Both the position numbers and the translations under genes were made by a program. Positions 53,201-61,425 of a DNA stretch of 64,000 nucleotides are shown piece after piece; the first letter of the stretch is position 1; each line of letters begins with the position of its first letter. Source of the stretch: Polaromonas sp. (lineage in GTDB: Bacteria; Pseudomonadota; Gammaproteobacteria; Burkholderiales; Burkholderiaceae_C); the NCBI GenBank assembly GCA_030683705.1, contig JAUXPP010000090.1:1-64000 (forward strand). Reading direction: 5' to 3'. The notes under the pieces are model-generated. The model ran no database searches. It was given only the letters and a program-made list of their open reading frames with translations, and had not been told where the DNA came from.

Positions 53201-55078
53201 CAGTTGCTCCGCATAGCTGCCCGCATGTACATCCACTGCCGCGCCCGCAGAGGCCGCACCGACCGCCGCGCCTATGGACATGGCCTGCGAGCCGCCGCCC
53301 AGCAGGTTGCCGGTGCCGACCTGGAAACCTTGCGTGGCCTGAGCACCGTTCCAGCCCTGGACATAACTCGAGGCCGGGGCGCCGAGGTTCACCGCAAAGT
53401 CAAACGCATTCTGCCGCGAGGCCTGCAGCCAGGTGTACTGGTGGTTGCTGTTGGTGGAGGAGCTGTTGCGCACCGCATGGTCGAAGCCGGCGATATTCAG
53501 CGTGCCGAAGTCGCGGCTGGCCGACTCGTCCTGCAGGTAAACCGGGTTGCGCTCGCCGAAGCTGTTGCTGGCCGCAACCGTGATGTTGCTGACCTGCTGG
53601 TCGTAATACCGGTTGGCCTGGTACAGGGCGAGACCGCCCCATTGGTTGTTGCGGGTGGTGGAATTGCTGATCGTGACATTCGCACTGTCCGTGAGCTGAA
53701 TCCCGGCGCCCGCCGTCGTTCCGGTGTTGTTGCCCACCGGGGCGCCGTCAGCCGTCACCTGGTCAATCAGCGCGCCGTCCACGCCATTGAGGTCCAGTTC
53801 GGCCCGGCCGGAGCCGCGGATGGTGACATTGCGGATCGAAAAATCCTGCAGGCGTGCCGACGGGGCGCCGGAAGGCGGCGCCACCTTGATGCCATAGGAG
53901 CCCGCCACGTTGGCGCTCGGGCCGTACAGCGTGAAATCCTTCAGGGTCACATCATCGGCCGTGACGTGGATACCGTAGTTGGTGACACCCTGCGCGTCGA
54001 TGGTCGTCGCACCCTGCCCCGCGCCGCTCAGGGTCAGGCTCTTGTCGATCTTCAAGGTCGCGGGCTGAACGTAGGTGCCGGCTGCGACCTTGACGGCGCC
54101 TCCTGATCTTGCAATGTTCACGCCATCCTGGATACGCGCTGCACCGGACACGTTCACCGTGTTCGAATGGCCGCTGACCGTCGGTGCCTGCAAGGCTGAC
54201 TTGAGCACCACGGTGTCACCGTTGACCACCATGGCGCTGCTGGCCTGCTGGATGCCCTCGAGGTTGATCACGCCGGACAACAGGTTGGCGGCATCACCCA
54301 CGCCCAGATGCAGGGTTTTGCCGGTCAGGCTGGCGCCTGCGGCATTCGTGACTTCGCTGCCGGTCGCAGCGCCGGGGATCGCAAACTCGTACAGCCCGCT
54401 GTTCAGGGAGAGGGTCGCTGCGGTAGACCCCAGCAGCGCAATGGTGCCGCCGGTGGCGGTGATCACGCCGTGATTGATCACCGACGGGGCCACCAGGGCC
54501 ACCAGGCCGCTGGCACCCGCGGTCGCGGCAATGTTCCCATGGTTGGTGATGACGCCGCCCGCCGCGCCCGTGATCTGCGCGCTGGTGTGGGTGAAGGTGT
54601 TGGCATCGATGGTTCCGGTGGTGGCGATCAGGGCTCCGACGTTCACGCTGGAGCCCTGGTTGAACAACACCCCGTGCGGGTTCATCAGCATCACCATGCC
54701 GTCTGCCGACAGCGCACCGGATATTTGCGAGGCGTTGGTGGCGGCGCTGACGCGGTTCAGCACCGCCCCGTTTGCCGGCTGCGCGAAATGAACCGCCTTG
54801 CCGGCGTCGATATGGAACGAGGACCAGTCGATCACGGCCCGCTCGGTGGTCTGGGTGATGGTGAGCTGGTCGCCGCTGACCGAGCCGCTGGCCGAACCCG
54901 CTGCCACCGCCCCGTTCAGCGGCAAGCCGGCCGCGCCGCCGGCATTGATCGGGTTGGCCCAGCCGGCCGGCACAAACGCCAGTGCGAGCGCCGCCGGCAA
55001 GGCCTTCATCACGAAGAAGCGGGGGCGGCTGTGTAGTCGGCAGGATCGGGGACCGGGGATGTGAAGCTCAGTTCTCAT
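50291..55078 (-). CDS. TpsA-type two-partner secretion exoprotein (filamentous haemagglutinin family)
   Basis: 1,595 residues from the ATG at 55078 (GAGGTG seven bases upstream). An extended N-terminus precedes a signal sequence (MKALPAALALAFVPAGWA). The haemagglutination-activity (TPS) domain follows at ~45-160, with MVMLMNPHGVLFNQGSSVNVGALIATT. The rest is mainly right-handed parallel beta-helix repeats, several with IDG/N-x-I-type turns like those of pectate-lyase folds (ITGFTISNNHIHDVRNGILIDG). The C-terminus is Lys/Asp/Glu rich (SPRKPGKQNNKKDSDEKERGE) with no anchor. Secreted by the TpsB encoded 36 bp upstream; likely an adhesin or surface fibre. Confidence 0.9.
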   Translation of the reverse strand: MRTELHIPGPRSCRLHSRPRFFVMKALPAALALAFVPAGWANPINAGGAAGLPLNGAVAAGSASGSVSGDQLTITQTTERAVIDWSSFHIDAGKAVHFAQPANGAVLNRVSAATNASQISGALSADGMVMLMNPHGVLFNQGSSVNVGALIATTGTIDANTFTHTSAQITGAAGGVITNHGNIAATAGASGLVALVAPSVINHGVITATGGTIALLGSTAATLSLNSGLYEFAIPGAATGSEVTNAAGASLTGKTLHLGVGDAANLLSGVINLEGIQQASSAMVVNGDTVVLKSALQAPTVSGHSNTVNVSGAARIQDGVNIARSGGAVKVAAGTYVQPATLKIDKSLTLSGAGQGATTIDAQGVTNYGIHVTADDVTLKDFTLYGPSANVAGSYGIKVAPPSGAPSARLQDFSIRNVTIRGSGRAELDLNGVDGALIDQVTADGAPVGNNTGTTAGAGIQLTDSANVTISNSTTRNNQWGGLALYQANRYYDQQVSNITVAASNSFGERNPVYLQDESASRDFGTLNIAGFDHAVRNSSSTNSNHQYTWLQASRQNAFDFAVNLGAPASSYVQGWNGAQATQGFQVGTGNLLGGGSQAMSIGAAVGAASAGAAVDVHAGSYAEQLVLNKAGLTLTGHEGAKLVVPDATEVNGIAITANNVTVTGMEIAGPATSAYLNYAWGSNISRGIAVGNGITGFTISNNHIHDVRNGILIDGRNTGSVTGNRIDNTKSGISVQYTGGSGIAISGNTQGTRGNEWGLNLHLNGHMAGSTIVANSTPISAAPTLTWQQALLDLSTANAGWSVQDQAYTSSNRTHVNVATGGSSSAQGSALTPLNTVQGGINAVVTGGTVNVGAGTFAENVSIGKALTLDGAGSTQTIIKAPSAATGNAVSINASDVTLSDLSINDSLYGVQMQGTSHNVTIDRVAFNNNKYGVRNGTTVKADNFRMLNSSIMGGVIGFQTYNGYDAGAGQASFKNALFENVTVDDSTFKGFYFEAADNLTMRNVTVTNAGNIGNDSLQYGAGIDVNLKYGAYGSLNFDNVVVRNSGASSGSATAAAVVIKTRGIAGDSSDYARLPASLQSVTITGGSIEGAGQTGIRFETLNNGSGGQPAVTISGTQFRNNAGKDIVVDNTSVDARGAVFVGAADGFAIEDRVTHALDAGGRGLVTWTTGNVYVTQNSGSVQRGVDAAGTGDTVNVANASFAENVAVNTRRDLAFNNTRLQSLTLGSGAAGSGIGGTVTAEGSGGFLFNAPVKLLADTTLATAGADIALNGDVQNAGSVARGLRLLAGTGGTRGNVRMTTGGSAAGPLGYFDVSANAFSLASTLWVGAYKIDALGNVTLSSRTLRAQDSNAASSLNAGGDVTGSTISQGSVAVVSAGDIQANIAGTDVVAQAQGAMDVVVTASQTATLTAETIVATITAADVVATSQGDMNVVVAASGSATLGGGNVVAEVTAPVVAVAAVNDAQVSGSAGQITLDAPKGSVSGSFGQVSNTGGGLVNVNGKPQTNQTVSSNAENNRVVPVGGVQESGVEGGSVPVVPGADLARQGGSDISLSAPEAAGSALESGRSVELDMSPRKPGKQNNKKDSDEKERGE

Positions 55079-55114
55079 GGGGCACCTCAATTCGTGGCGG
55101 CTGACAAGGGAGGC

Positions 55115-56833
55115 TCAGAAACGCAGCATCAGGGACCCGGACAAGCGGACGTCCTTGTGGCTGCTGCGTTCGCTGGCGACAGTTTTGGTCAGCGGCAACG
55201 CGGCTTCCACGCTGGCTGACACGTTGTTCTGCAGGAACAGGCGGACACCGACGCCCGCCGATGCCAGGCTCTGGCTGGCCGGAGTACCGGCAGCGAGTGA
55301 ACCCACCCGCCGCACCTTGCCGAGGTCATAAAAGCCAAAGGTCTGGTAAGAACGCAAGCCCGGCACGTCGAGCACGCCGGCATAACGCGGCTCGATACGC
55401 ACCGCCAGCGCGCGTTCACCCACCAGCTCTGCGGGCTCGTAAGCGCGGCCATACCGCCGGCCGCCGAGCGCGTACTGTTCCGATGACAGCAGCGGGGTGT
55501 TGGCCCACTGGCCGGCGATGCCGAAAGCCAGGCTGGTACTGGCGCTGAAAAACTGGACCCGTTCATAGTCGAAGCCCAGCTTGCTGAACACGCCCTTGGC
55601 GCCGGCCCGGCTTTTCAACAGGTCGCCTTCGTCGGTGCCACCCAGGCCCTGGCTGAAGTCCAGCTCCAGCACGTTTTGCCCGTCCAGGCGGTCCAGCACG
55701 CGCCAGCTCAGTCCCAGCCGCAGCGCGCGAATCCGGTCGTCGATCACCCGGGAACCCAGAATGTCGGTACGGATATCCGCATGGTCATACGTGACACGCG
55801 CAACCAGGCTTTCATTGCGCGAGCGCAGCAGCGGGTAACTCGCCGAGATGGACGTGGTGTCGGCCGCGCCCCTGACATCGAAAGGCCTGAGCACATCGCC
55901 GGGCTGCGTCCGGGCGCGCGAGACCGCCACCGACAGCTTGAGGCCTTCGGTATTGACCACCTGGCTGTAGGCCAGCTGCCCATAGGCCATCTCCCGGTCG
56001 CCGGTCCCCACGGCAATCGCCCGCCACTGGTCGTTCACGCCGAGCAACTGGTTGCCCGTCACCCCGGCAAGGATTTGACCGGGCCCCAGGTACTTCGAAC
56101 CGTAGTTGTCGACAGACGCGAAGCCCTCCACGCTTTTGATGCTGGCCACCAGCGTGAGGTCGGCCGCGCCCTGGGCCCGGGATGGCGAAAGAATGCTGCG
56201 CAGTTCAAGGCCCGGGAAGTCATTGGCGATCAGCAGGTAACGCTCCAGCACAAGCGCATCCAGCGGACGCGATGCCTTGATCTGTTCTCCGATGCGGGCC
56301 AGCGACTCACGGACCGTCGCACTGACGCCCTCACCGGCCTGCACCGTCACGGCGTTGATGTAGCCCTCCACCACCTGCAGCGTCAGGGTGCCTTCCGCCA
56401 GCGACTGCGGCGGCACCAGCACCAGCGACAGGATGTAACCCGCATTGCGGTACATCGCCGTGAGTTCCGACGCCAGCTGAAGAATATCGTTGCCGCCGAT
56501 TTCGCGTCCGGTGTAGGCCTCGGTGCGCGACTGCAGCACGGCCGCAGGCAGCACGCTGGAGCCTTCAACCCGGATGCGCTGCAGCGTCACACGGACGGTC
56601 CTGAACGAGTCGGGCAAGCCCGGGGGCCGCTGCGTGTCAAGCGCCGGCGGGGCCGCGTCCGTATCGGGCGCGGTCTGAATGTCGAAACGTTCGCGCAATC
56701 GGCCCGGGTCGGTGGCGGGCGGTACGGCCTGCGCCAGCGCCATCAGGCCCAGACTCCAGCCCGCCAGGCCGATCAGCCCGGCCCGCACCGCGCTCAGCGT
56801 CCGCGAACCCCTTCTTCCACCCATCTGCGTCAT
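55115..56833 (-). CDS. TpsB-type transporter (ShlB/FhaC/HecB family)
   Basis: 572-residue outer-membrane pore for the downstream TpsA. After a signal region (LIGLAGWSLGLMALAQA), two POTRA-like domains (TVRVTLQRIRVEGSSVLP..., LTLQVVEGYINAVTVQAG) precede a 16-stranded barrel. The L6 'VRGY'-type segment is in the barrel region (QYALGGRRYGRAYEPAELVGERA). The protein ends with ...GSLMLRF, a C-terminal Phe. ATG at 56833; ATG 56824 is an alternative. Confidence 0.93.
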   Translation of the reverse strand: MTQMGGRRGSRTLSAVRAGLIGLAGWSLGLMALAQAVPPATDPGRLRERFDIQTAPDTDAAPPALDTQRPPGLPDSFRTVRVTLQRIRVEGSSVLPAAVLQSRTEAYTGREIGGNDILQLASELTAMYRNAGYILSLVLVPPQSLAEGTLTLQVVEGYINAVTVQAGEGVSATVRESLARIGEQIKASRPLDALVLERYLLIANDFPGLELRSILSPSRAQGAADLTLVASIKSVEGFASVDNYGSKYLGPGQILAGVTGNQLLGVNDQWRAIAVGTGDREMAYGQLAYSQVVNTEGLKLSVAVSRARTQPGDVLRPFDVRGAADTTSISASYPLLRSRNESLVARVTYDHADIRTDILGSRVIDDRIRALRLGLSWRVLDRLDGQNVLELDFSQGLGGTDEGDLLKSRAGAKGVFSKLGFDYERVQFFSASTSLAFGIAGQWANTPLLSSEQYALGGRRYGRAYEPAELVGERALAVRIEPRYAGVLDVPGLRSYQTFGFYDLGKVRRVGSLAAGTPASQSLASAGVGVRLFLQNNVSASVEAALPLTKTVASERSSHKDVRLSGSLMLRF

Positions 56834-57429
56834 GCCGACCCCACATCATCCTGAACCATTCGACAACGAGGTTTTCCAGAAAAATCACCCCGAAAGCCGC
56901 GACTAATTTGTGAACTAATACACGGTAATCAATTGTGAAACTTGCTACAAGATGGTCAATGCGAACGATTTAACTCATGGAAAAAATGGGGCCATGGGTG
57001 AGCCTGTCACACATACACACTTACGGTTTAAGTGCTTGGGCCTTCTGCATTACTGAAACCGCACGATCAGCCGTGCTTGTGTTACCTCTGATCTATCGCT
57101 GCAAGATGGGCCTGCGGACTTGCCGCAACCCGGCACCCCGAAAATAGTTTTTTTTGACACGATTTTTTTTGCCCTGGCCACATGAACGCAGGGCGAGCTG
57201 CCAGCATCGGAGGATCGGGGCAAGCCATGGCGGCCCTGCACGCCGGCAGGTCGGAGCGACGGGTGGATGGCTTCCGACCAAGGGTTTACCCAGGCGCATC
57301 ACGCCGGCCTCTTCCCCAAGCTCATGACTTTACTCAGGTATGCAGCGGGCCGGCGCATTCGCGCGGGGTGGGCGCTACGATCAGCGTGCTTACCGGTTCA
57401 GCCACCTTGAAAAAATCAGGAGCACAAGC
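56834..57429. promoter_or_regulatory. 600-bp intergenic region between tpsB and the second sox operon
   Basis: No convincing gene. 56880-57010 is AT-rich and probably carries divergent promoters. 57222-57291 has several possible RNA stems on the plus strand: AAGCCAT/ATGGCTT (57222-57228 with 57267-57273), CCTGC/GCAGG (57235-57239 with 57246-57250), GGTCGGA/TCCGACC (57249-57255 with 57273-57279) and GGGT/ACCC (57282-57291). The first and third are mutually exclusive or pseudoknotted, as in a switching leader. Confidence 0.45.
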
Positions 57430-57933
57430 ATGGCAAAACTCAACGTGAATGGCAGCGTGAGGGAGTTCGAGGCGGAGGGGGACACCCCGCTGCTCTGGGT
57501 GATCCGGGAGCAGCTCGGGCTGACCGGCACCAAATACGGTTGCGGCATCGCCCAATGCGGCGCCTGTGCCGTGCATATCGACGGCGTGGTCACACGCAGT
57601 TGCGTGCGGCCGGTTTCCACCGTCAACGCCAACCAGAAAATCGTGACCATCGAGGGCCTGTCGCGCGACGGGTCCCACCCGGTGCAGAAAGCCTGGGCCG
57701 CGCTGGATGTACCGCAGTGCGGCTACTGCCAGTGCGGCATGGTGATGACGGCAGTGGCGCTGCTCAGGACCACACCGAATCCCAGCGATGCCGACATCGA
57801 CCAGGCCATGACCAACATCTGCCGCTGCGGCACCTACAACCGCGTCCGTGCCGCCATCAAGGTGGTGGCGGCCGGTGGCAACACCAAAAGTGCCGCGCTG
57901 GCGATCCAGCACACCGACGGGAGCACGACATGA
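57430..57933 (+). CDS. 2Fe-2S subunit of a xanthine-oxidase-family molybdenum hydroxylase
   Basis: 167 residues. N-terminal plant-type 2Fe-2S cluster (Cys38, Cys43, Cys46, Cys58) and C-terminal four-helix cluster (Cys97, Cys100, Cys131, Cys133, in CGYCQCGM and CRCGTY), the small subunit layout of IorA/CoxS-type enzymes. Its stop overlaps the start of the large subunit (ATGA). It carries no export signal and would ride with the Tat-exported large subunit. Confidence 0.93.
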   Translation: MAKLNVNGSVREFEAEGDTPLLWVIREQLGLTGTKYGCGIAQCGACAVHIDGVVTRSCVRPVSTVNANQKIVTIEGLSRDGSHPVQKAWAALDVPQCGYCQCGMVMTAVALLRTTPNPSDADIDQAMTNICRCGTYNRVRAAIKVVAAGGNTKSAALAIQHTDGSTT

Positions 57934-60149
57934 GCCAGCACACGATTGCCTCTTCGGACACGTCTGCTTCCGGCACGGGCACACTGAGCCGCCGGGGTTT
58001 CCTCGGTGCCTCTGCCGCCTCCGGCCTGGTCGTGGCCTTCCACATTCCCCTGGCCAGCTACGCGCAGGCGCAAGCCAGTAACGCGCCAGAAGTCAACGCA
58101 TGGGTGGTGGTCAAGCCCGATGACACGGTGATCATCCGCATCGCGCGCTCCGAGATGGGCCAGGGCAGCCTGACCGGGCTGGCGCAGCTGGTCGCGGAGG
58201 AGCTCGAATGCAACTGGGCCCGGGTCACGACCGAGTACCCGACACCCGGCCAGAACCTCGCGCGTAATCGCGCCTGGGGCAATTTCTCGACCGGTGGCAG
58301 CCGCGGCATCCGCGAATCGCACGACTATGTGCGCAAGGGGGGTGCCACGGCACGCATGATGCTGGTGCAGGCAGCGGCCGACGAATGGAAGGTGCCGGTT
58401 TCCGAATGCCGTGCGGCCAACAGCGTGATCACCCACACGCCCAGCGGCCGCAGCACGACCTACGGCAAAGTCGCCATCGCGGCCGGCAAACTCACAGCGC
58501 CGGCCCAGGTCACGCTGAAGGACCCCAAAGACTGGAAAATTGTCGGCAAGCGGCTGGCCCGGCTGGACACCATCGACAAGGTCACCGGCCGCCAGATTTA
58601 TGGGGCCGACCTGACCATGCCGGGCATGCTGAATGCAGCGATCAGGGACTGCCCGGTGTTTGGCGGCAAGCTCAAAAGCTTCAATGCCGCAGCGATTGAA
58701 AAACGTCCCGGCGTCAAGAAAGTCGTGCGTGTCGGTGACAGCGCCGTGGCGGTGGTGGCAGATACCTGGTGGCGCGCCAAGACCGCCCTCGATGCCCTGC
58801 CCATTGAATGGGACTACGGGCCGAACGTCGCCAACTCGAGCGCCAGCGTGGCGCAGATGCTCAAGGCCGGACTGGATGCGCCCGATGCCGTGGTCGGCAA
58901 CCAGAACGGCGATGCCAAAGCGGCGCTGGCCTCGGCCGTGCGCCGCATCGAGGCCGTTTACGCCTACCCGCACCAGAACCACGCCACCATGGAACCCATG
59001 AACGCCACCGCGCGCTGGACGCCCGAGCGTTGCGAGGTCTGGACGCCCACACAGAATGGCGAAGCCGCGCTGGCCGCCACCTCGGAAGCCGCCGGCCTGC
59101 CCGCCGCCAGGTGCGAGGTCTACAAGATCCACCTGGGCGGCGGTTTCGGCCGGCGCGGCGCGGTGCACGACTGGGTACGCCAGGCGGTGGACATCGCCAA
59201 ACAGATGCCGGGCGTGCCGGTCAAGCTGCTGTGGTCGCGCGAGGAAGACATGCTGCATGGCCTTTATCACCCTGTCACGCAGTGCAAGCTGCAGGCCGGG
59301 CTGGACGCGCAGGGCAACATCACGGCGCTGCACATGCGCATCTCCGGCCAGTCCATCCTCGCCGGCGTGTTTCCGCAAAACATCCGCAACGGGCTGGACC
59401 CGGTGGTGTTCCAGGGCCTGAATGCCCCCGGACCGGAAGCCTCCATCGGCTACAGCTTCCCCAACCTGCTGATCGACCACGCGATGCGCAACCCGAGCGT
59501 GCCACCCGGGTTCTGGCGCGGCGTGAACCTGAACCAGAACGCGATTTACCTCGAGTGTTTTCTCGACGAAATCGCCGCCGCGACGAAGCAGGACCCGCTG
59601 GCGCTGCGGCGCAAGCTGATGGCCAGCCATCCCAAACACCTGGCGGTGTTGAACGCGGTGGCCGAACGCGTGCGCTGGGAGGTGCCGCCGCCGGACGTTC
59701 GCGGCCAGAAGGTCTACCGCGGCCTGGCGCAGACCATGGGTTTCGGCAGTTATGTCGCCGCCTGCGCCGAGGTGTCTGTCGACAAGGACGGTGCACTGAA
59801 GATCCACCGCATCGTTGCGGCCACCGATCCCGGTTATGCCGTGAACCCGCAACAGATCGAGGCGCAGGTCGAGGGCTCTTTCGCCTACGGCCTGTCGGCC
59901 GCGCTGTTCGGCGAATGCACGCAAAAGGACGGCCGCATGGAGCAGGACAACTTCAGCACCTACGCGGTGGTGCAGATGCAGCACATGCCGGCTGTGGAAA
60001 CCATCATCGTGCCTTCGGGCGGCTTCTGGGGCGGCGTGGGCGAACCGACGATTGCGGTGGCCGCGCCGGCCGTGCTCAACGCCGTCTTCGCGGCGACCGG
60101 CAAACGCATCCGCGAACTGCCGCTGAAGAACCACAGCCTCAAGGCATGA
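57930..60149 (+). CDS. Molybdopterin-binding large subunit (isoquinoline-oxidoreductase/aldehyde-dehydrogenase family)
   Basis: 739 residues with a twin-arginine signal (LSRRGFLGASAASGLVVAFH, cleavage near SYAQA). The family hallmarks HLGGGFGRRGAVHD and SGGFWGGVGEPTIAV are intact; Glu705 is the likely catalytic Glu. IorB-type proteins hydroxylate aromatic or aldehyde carbons, with electrons passing through the 2Fe-2S subunit to a cytochrome. Here the next gene, overlapping by four bases, is a SoxX cytochrome, suggesting that this enzyme feeds or replaces a step of sulfur oxidation. Substrate unknown. Confidence 0.9.
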   Translation: MSQHTIASSDTSASGTGTLSRRGFLGASAASGLVVAFHIPLASYAQAQASNAPEVNAWVVVKPDDTVIIRIARSEMGQGSLTGLAQLVAEELECNWARVTTEYPTPGQNLARNRAWGNFSTGGSRGIRESHDYVRKGGATARMMLVQAAADEWKVPVSECRAANSVITHTPSGRSTTYGKVAIAAGKLTAPAQVTLKDPKDWKIVGKRLARLDTIDKVTGRQIYGADLTMPGMLNAAIRDCPVFGGKLKSFNAAAIEKRPGVKKVVRVGDSAVAVVADTWWRAKTALDALPIEWDYGPNVANSSASVAQMLKAGLDAPDAVVGNQNGDAKAALASAVRRIEAVYAYPHQNHATMEPMNATARWTPERCEVWTPTQNGEAALAATSEAAGLPAARCEVYKIHLGGGFGRRGAVHDWVRQAVDIAKQMPGVPVKLLWSREEDMLHGLYHPVTQCKLQAGLDAQGNITALHMRISGQSILAGVFPQNIRNGLDPVVFQGLNAPGPEASIGYSFPNLLIDHAMRNPSVPPGFWRGVNLNQNAIYLECFLDEIAAATKQDPLALRRKLMASHPKHLAVLNAVAERVRWEVPPPDVRGQKVYRGLAQTMGFGSYVAACAEVSVDKDGALKIHRIVAATDPGYAVNPQQIEAQVEGSFAYGLSAALFGECTQKDGRMEQDNFSTYAVVQMQHMPAVETIIVPSGGFWGGVGEPTIAVAAPAVLNAVFAATGKRIRELPLKNHSLKA

Positions 60150-60607
60150 CGATACGGGCAGGCGCGTCGGCACTGGCGCTGGCTGCTGCGATGCTGCCCG
60201 CCATATCCCCGGCCCAGCAAGCGGCCGGCCAGCAGGCTTTCCGTGTCGCGGGCGACGCCATCCCCGACTCGCTGACCGGCGTACCCGGTGACGCCGTACG
60301 CGGCCGCGCGATAGTCGCAAGCCGGCAAACCGGCCTGTGCCTCTTGTGCCATGCCGGGCCGCTCCCCGAAGAACGTTTCCAGGGCAACCTGGCGCCGGAT
60401 CTGGCCGGTGCCGGCTCGCGCTGGAGCGAAGGCCAGTTGCGTCTGCGCGTGGTCGATGCGAGGCGCCTGAATCCGCAAACCCTCATGCCGGCTTATTACC
60501 AGGTCGGGGGCCTGGAGCGCGTGGGCGCCGCCTGGCAAGGCCAGCCGGTGCTGGCAGCGCAGCAGATCGAAGACGTGGTCGCCTTTCTGCGCACGCTGCG
60601 TGATTGA
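60146..60607 (+). CDS. soxX: SoxX, c-type cytochrome (second sox cluster)
   Basis: 153 residues with a signal peptide (cleavage near ISPAQQ). Haem motif CLLCH at residues 65-69, axial Met candidate Met114 in NPQTLMPAYY, and the SoxX-typical RFQGNLAPDLAGAGSRW. This is the short soluble SoxX type, unlike the lipoprotein form in the first cluster. Start overlaps the molybdoenzyme stop (ATGA). Confidence 0.9.
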   Translation: MTIRAGASALALAAAMLPAISPAQQAAGQQAFRVAGDAIPDSLTGVPGDAVRGRAIVASRQTGLCLLCHAGPLPEERFQGNLAPDLAGAGSRWSEGQLRLRVVDARRLNPQTLMPAYYQVGGLERVGAAWQGQPVLAAQQIEDVVAFLRTLRD

Positions 60608-60616
60608 GCACAGACC

Positions 60617-61102
60617 ATGCGCCGTCTCCCACCCTCCCCCGTGACTTCGCCCGACCTCAGCCGGCGCCGTGTGCTGCAGGGGGCTGCGGCGCTGGGCGCC
60701 TGGGTACAGATCGCACCGGCAAGCGCAAGCAGCGATGAACTGACGGCGGCGGTGGCCGGCTACACCGGCGGCGCGCCGGTGCAGCGCGGCAAGGTCAGGC
60801 TGGACATCGCCGAACTGGTGGACAACGGCAATGTGGTCCCGCTGAGCGTGACGGTGGACAGCCCGATGACGGCCAGCGACCACGTCAGGGCGATTGCCAT
60901 CTTCAACGAAAAGAATCCGCAGCGCGAGGTGGTCAAGTTCACCCTCGGCCCGCGCGCCGGCAAGGCCAGCGTCAGCACACGAATTCGCCTCGCGACCTCG
61001 CAGCAACTGGTGGCGGTCGCGCATTTGAGCGATGGCAGTTATTGGTCGCACACGGTTAACGTGATCGTCACACTGGCCGCCTGCATCGAAGGTGACACCT
61101 GA
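60617..61102 (+). CDS. soxY: SoxY-like sulfur carrier with atypical C-terminus (second cluster)
   Basis: 161 residues with a twin-arginine signal (LSRRRVLQGAAALGAWV). The Ig-like SoxY core is recognisable (DIAELVDNGNVVPLSVTVDSPM, DHVRAIAIFNEKNP). Instead of the canonical GGCGG the protein ends AACIEGDT: the carrier-type cysteine (Cys156) is there but the flexible Gly arm is not. Its stop overlaps the soxZ start by one base. Confidence 0.85.
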   Translation: MRRLPPSPVTSPDLSRRRVLQGAAALGAWVQIAPASASSDELTAAVAGYTGGAPVQRGKVRLDIAELVDNGNVVPLSVTVDSPMTASDHVRAIAIFNEKNPQREVVKFTLGPRAGKASVSTRIRLATSQQLVAVAHLSDGSYWSHTVNVIVTLAACIEGDT

Positions 61103-61425
61103 TGGCTCGCACCCTCATCAATGCGCCATCTACCGCCAGACGCGGCGAGGTGATAGCGATCCGCACCACCATTGCCCATCCGATGGAAACCGGCTTCCGG
61201 CCCGGCTCGGATGGCAAAATTTTGCCGCGCGACATCATCCAGCGTGTCAGCTGCCGCTACAACGGCGAACTGGTGTTCAGCGCCGAATTATTTTCCGCCG
61301 TCGCGGCCAACCCCTATCTGGCTTTCCACACCGTAGCCACCGAAAGCGGCACGCTGGTACTGACCTGGGAAGGCGACAAGGGGTTTACGCACAGCGAAAC
61401 CATCACCCTCCGCGTCACCGGATGA
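61102..61425 (+). CDS. soxZ: SoxZ (second cluster)
   Basis: 107 residues, no signal peptide. Matches SoxZ: TLINAPSTARRGEVIAIRTTIAHPMETGFRPGS, then VFSAELFSAVAANPYLAFHTVATESGTLVLTWEGDKG. Start overlaps the soxY-like stop by one base; stop overlaps soxA by four bases (ATGA). Confidence 0.93.
   Translation: MARTLINAPSTARRGEVIAIRTTIAHPMETGFRPGSDGKILPRDIIQRVSCRYNGELVFSAELFSAVAANPYLAFHTVATESGTLVLTWEGDKGFTHSETITLRVTG

Noticed and set aside
50291-55078. CRISPR-like regularity in the repetitive tpsA gene
   Set aside because: The repetition is at the protein level (beta-helix turns); no identical spaced DNA repeats.
57050-57241. Small minus-strand ORF in the tpsB-sox gap
   Set aside because: No ribosome-binding site, basic low-complexity product and no resemblance to a family.
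57834-60320. An 828-codon open frame on the minus strand opposite the molybdoenzyme gene
   Set aside because: Antisense shadow of a well-supported gene; no domain recognisable.
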